DNA of 21,942 nucleotides from Pseudolysinimonas_A sp965653335 (GTDB lineage Bacteria; Actinomycetota; Actinomycetes; Actinomycetales; Microbacteriaceae). A program made the translations under genes and the position numbers. The stretch is from the NCBI GenBank assembly GCA_965653335.1, contig CBFGZU010000026.1, positions 1-21,942 of the forward strand. The letters run 5' to 3'. This document shows positions 20,608 through 21,942 of this stretch, one piece after another. Positions within the stretch are counted from its first letter, which is position 1. Each line of letters opens with the position of its first letter. The notes beneath the pieces were generated by a model. That model saw only the letters and a program-made list of their open reading frames with translations. It was not told the origin of the DNA and made no database searches.

Positions 20608-21543
20608 ATGGCCGTCATGACCGACCGCCTCATGTTGCTCGACACGGCCGGGATCTACTTCCGCGCGTTCTACGGCGTTCCCGACACGGTGACTGCTCCG
20701 GATGGCACCGTCGTCAACGCGGCCCGCGGCACTCTCGACATCATCGCCCGGCTCGTCTCGCAATTCCCGCCGACGCACCTTGTCGCCTGCTGGGACGACG
20801 ACTGGCGCCCGCAGTGGCGGGTCGATCTCATTCCTACGTACAAGACGCACCGCGTCGCCGAGGTCGTCGAGGTGGGGCCCGACGTCGAGGTCGTTCCCGA
20901 CCCCTTGAGTGTTCAAGTGCCGATCATCGCCGAGTCGCTGCGACTGCTCGGCATCCCGGTCATCGGTGCCCCCGAGCACGAAGCCGACGACGTCATCGGC
21001 ACGCTCGCATCGACCGCGACGATGCCCGTGGATGTCGTCACGGGCGACCGGGACCTGTTCCAGCTCGTCGACGATGACCGTCAGGTGCGCGTCATCTACA
21101 CCGGCCGCGGGATGGCGAACCTCGAGATCCTCGACGGCGCGGCCATCGAGGCGAAGTATGCGATAACGCCCGCGCAATACGCGGCCTTCGCGGCGATGCG
21201 CGGCGACCCCTCGGATGGACTCCCCGGTGTCGCGGGCGTCGGCGAGAAGACGGCGGCGGGACTGCTGCGCGAATTCGGCGACCTCGATGGCATCATCGCG
21301 GCCGCTGCCGACCCGTCCACAGCCCTGTCGGCGGGCGTGCGCGCGAAGCTGCTCGCGGCATCCCACTACCTCGCGGTCGCTCCCGCTGTCGTCAACGTCG
21401 TGCGCGACCTCGACCTGCCGTCGACCGACGCGACTCTGCGTCCACTCTCGTCGGACCGGGTCGCGGCGGCCCGCGCGTTCGCCGAACGCTGGGGACTCGA
21501 TTCGGCGATGGCCCGCATCCTCGCCGCGCTGACGGCGACCTGA
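20608..21543 (+). CDS. Stand-alone 5'-3' exonuclease (PolA N-terminal domain type)
   Basis: The 311-residue protein is a PIN/FLAP-type 5' nuclease: LMLLDTAGIYFRAFYGVP (first acidic residue), VACWDDDWRPQWRVDLIPTYKTHR, APEHEADDVIGTLA and VVTGDRDLFQLVDD (the metal-binding acidic clusters), then the helix-hairpin-helix GDPSDGLPGVAGVGEKTAAGLL that grips DNA. There is no polymerase domain, so it is the separate enzyme that many actinobacteria carry besides PolA. It removes flaps or RNA primers. Two starts are possible: ATG 20608, 10 nt after GGGAG, and ATG 20617, 7 nt after CACGAT. I list the longer one, but MTDRLMLLDT at 20617 is equally likely. Confidence 0.92.
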   Translation: MAVMTDRLMLLDTAGIYFRAFYGVPDTVTAPDGTVVNAARGTLDIIARLVSQFPPTHLVACWDDDWRPQWRVDLIPTYKTHRVAEVVEVGPDVEVVPDPLSVQVPIIAESLRLLGIPVIGAPEHEADDVIGTLASTATMPVDVVTGDRDLFQLVDDDRQVRVIYTGRGMANLEILDGAAIEAKYAITPAQYAAFAAMRGDPSDGLPGVAGVGEKTAAGLLREFGDLDGIIAAAADPSTALSAGVRAKLLAASHYLAVAPAVVNVVRDLDLPSTDATLRPLSSDRVAAARAFAERWGLDSAMARILAALTAT

Positions 21544-21549
21544 ACCTGG

Positions 21550-21888
21550 CTAGCGAGTGCGTGGCGCGGCGACCGCCCGGGCCTCCTTGAAGGCTCCACG
21601 AAGCACCGTGAAGCACCCCAGCACGCCGAACAGCATGATCGCGGCATCACCGCCGATCGCGGCGAGGCCCTCCGGAGAGAAGACGATCTCGAGCGCGAGC
21701 GACAAGAACCCGGGCGAAACCAGTACCTGGAATCACGACAACCCGCTGTCTTGCGAGTACACCGTCGCGATGTCGGAGATGTTGGCGAAGATGAACGCCG
21801 CGATCAGCGTGCCGACGGTCACGAGAGTCACGACGAGTGCACCCTGAGCGACACGCGCCCGCCGGATCCGAGTCGGTAGCGGTTGTAC
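21550..21888 (-). pseudogene. Broken small membrane-protein gene
   Basis: On the minus strand one frame from 21888 to the TAG at 21552-21550 reads like a real membrane protein, RIRRARVAQGALVVTLVTVGTLIAAFIFANISDIATVYSQDSGLS, then an in-frame TGA at 21735-21733, then FQVLVSPGFLSLALEIVFSPEGLAAIGGDAAIMLFGVLGCFTVLRGAFKEARAV. Codon use stays coding-like across the stop, and TGA for TGG (Trp) is the simplest change. At the expected start, 4 nt after the rlmN stop, stands GTA rather than GTG. No other ATG or GTG precedes the first hydrophobic segment. So both a start and a Trp codon may have been lost; a base error in the assembly is the alternative. The family is not recognised. Confidence 0.55.
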
Positions 21889-21892
21889 CGGC

Positions 21893-21942
21893 TCAGGACG
21901 CCTCGTCGGCGGCGGCGAGCTGGCCGCACGCCCCGTCGATCT
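21893..21942 (-). CDS. rlmN: RlmN, C-terminal end only (23S rRNA/tRNA adenine-C2 methyltransferase)
   Basis: The minus-strand frame entering at the window edge reads IDGACGQLAAADEAS and stops at TGA 21895-21893. IDGACGQL is the conserved C-terminal signature of actinobacterial RlmN, the radical-SAM enzyme that methylates C2 of A2503 in 23S rRNA. The cysteine is the conserved catalytic one of the pair used for methyl transfer. Only these residues lie in the window; the rest of the gene is beyond 21942. Confidence 0.75.
   Translation of the reverse strand, partial: IDGACGQLAAADEAS

Noticed and set aside
1..21942. CRISPR arrays, transposases, phage genes or toxin-antitoxin pairs
   Set aside because: No spaced direct-repeat array and no such protein families were seen on either strand; the DUF2975-regulator pair is not a toxin-antitoxin system by known family knowledge.

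Overview
This is a GC-rich, gene-dense window with strong G/C bias at third codon positions, frequent GTG starts and ATGA/TGATG gene junctions. It looks like actinobacterial chromosome, most likely family Microbacteriaceae. Supporting signs are a GarA/OdhI-type FHA protein next to two MerR regulators and a CDP-alcohol phosphatidyltransferase (the Rv1822-Rv1830 neighbourhood of Mycobacterium), an Rv3730c/ligC-type repair pair, a CE1758-type luciferase-like monooxygenase, a 6C-type small RNA, and a short GGTCGAG...CGAGACC intergenic repeat of a kind I associate with Microbacteriaceae. There is no phage, IS element, CRISPR array, tRNA or rRNA. It reads as ordinary core/soft-core chromosome with several interesting regulatory details.

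Layout. 1-59 is a perfect long inverted repeat and 60-319 shows nothing recognisable. 320-2768 (minus) is an operon-like block: CDP-alcohol phosphatidyltransferase, GarA-type FHA protein, FtsR-type MerR, then a second MerR with its own promoter and operator. 2977-5905 holds a repeat protein, a Nudix hydrolase, an S4 RNA-binding protein, an SPFH membrane protein and a thiol peroxidase of the glutathione peroxidase family; two convergent pairs here overlap at their 3' ends. 5958-6080 (minus) is a 6C-like small RNA with two C6 loops and an intrinsic terminator. 6247-9362 carries an acetyltransferase, a deazaflavin-dependent oxidoreductase-like protein, a luciferase-like oxidoreductase ending in a REP-like repeat, and a class I/II aminotransferase. 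9407-10122 is a DUF2975 membrane protein plus a small Cro/C1 regulator. 10107-11299 (minus) is a thymidylate kinase with an altered P-loop, translationally coupled to a Mug-type DNA glycosylase. 11350-14565 has a CmpB-type membrane protein, an ATP-dependent DNA ligase (LigC-like), a LigD-type polymerase/primase domain protein and a VOC protein. 14632-16467 is a GH15 glucanase/trehalase-like enzyme. 16562-18816 is a PadR, DUF1048, DrrA, DrrB drug-export operon behind an elaborate operator. 18895-20516 is a flavin monooxygenase with a coupled MarR regulator, and 20608-21543 a stand-alone 5'-3' exonuclease. The right edge holds a membrane-protein pseudogene candidate and the very end of rlmN.

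How it works together. The left block links phospholipid synthesis, carbon/nitrogen flux control (FHA switch protein) and division control (FtsR). The right block consists of two stress/drug-response modules, each with its own cognate repressor (PadR, MarR) and clear palindromic operators. Many genes here have an extended -10-like hexamer (TANNNT or NANNNT) ending exactly 6-7 nt before the start codon with no usable Shine-Dalgarno sequence, so leaderless transcription appears common; I used this to choose several starts. I did not find a clearly new multi-gene system. The observations most worth following are the stem that could hide the ribosome site of the monooxygenase gene only in read-through mRNA, possible pairing of the 6C RNA with the padR ribosome site, and the Lys-less P-loop of the thymidylate kinase.
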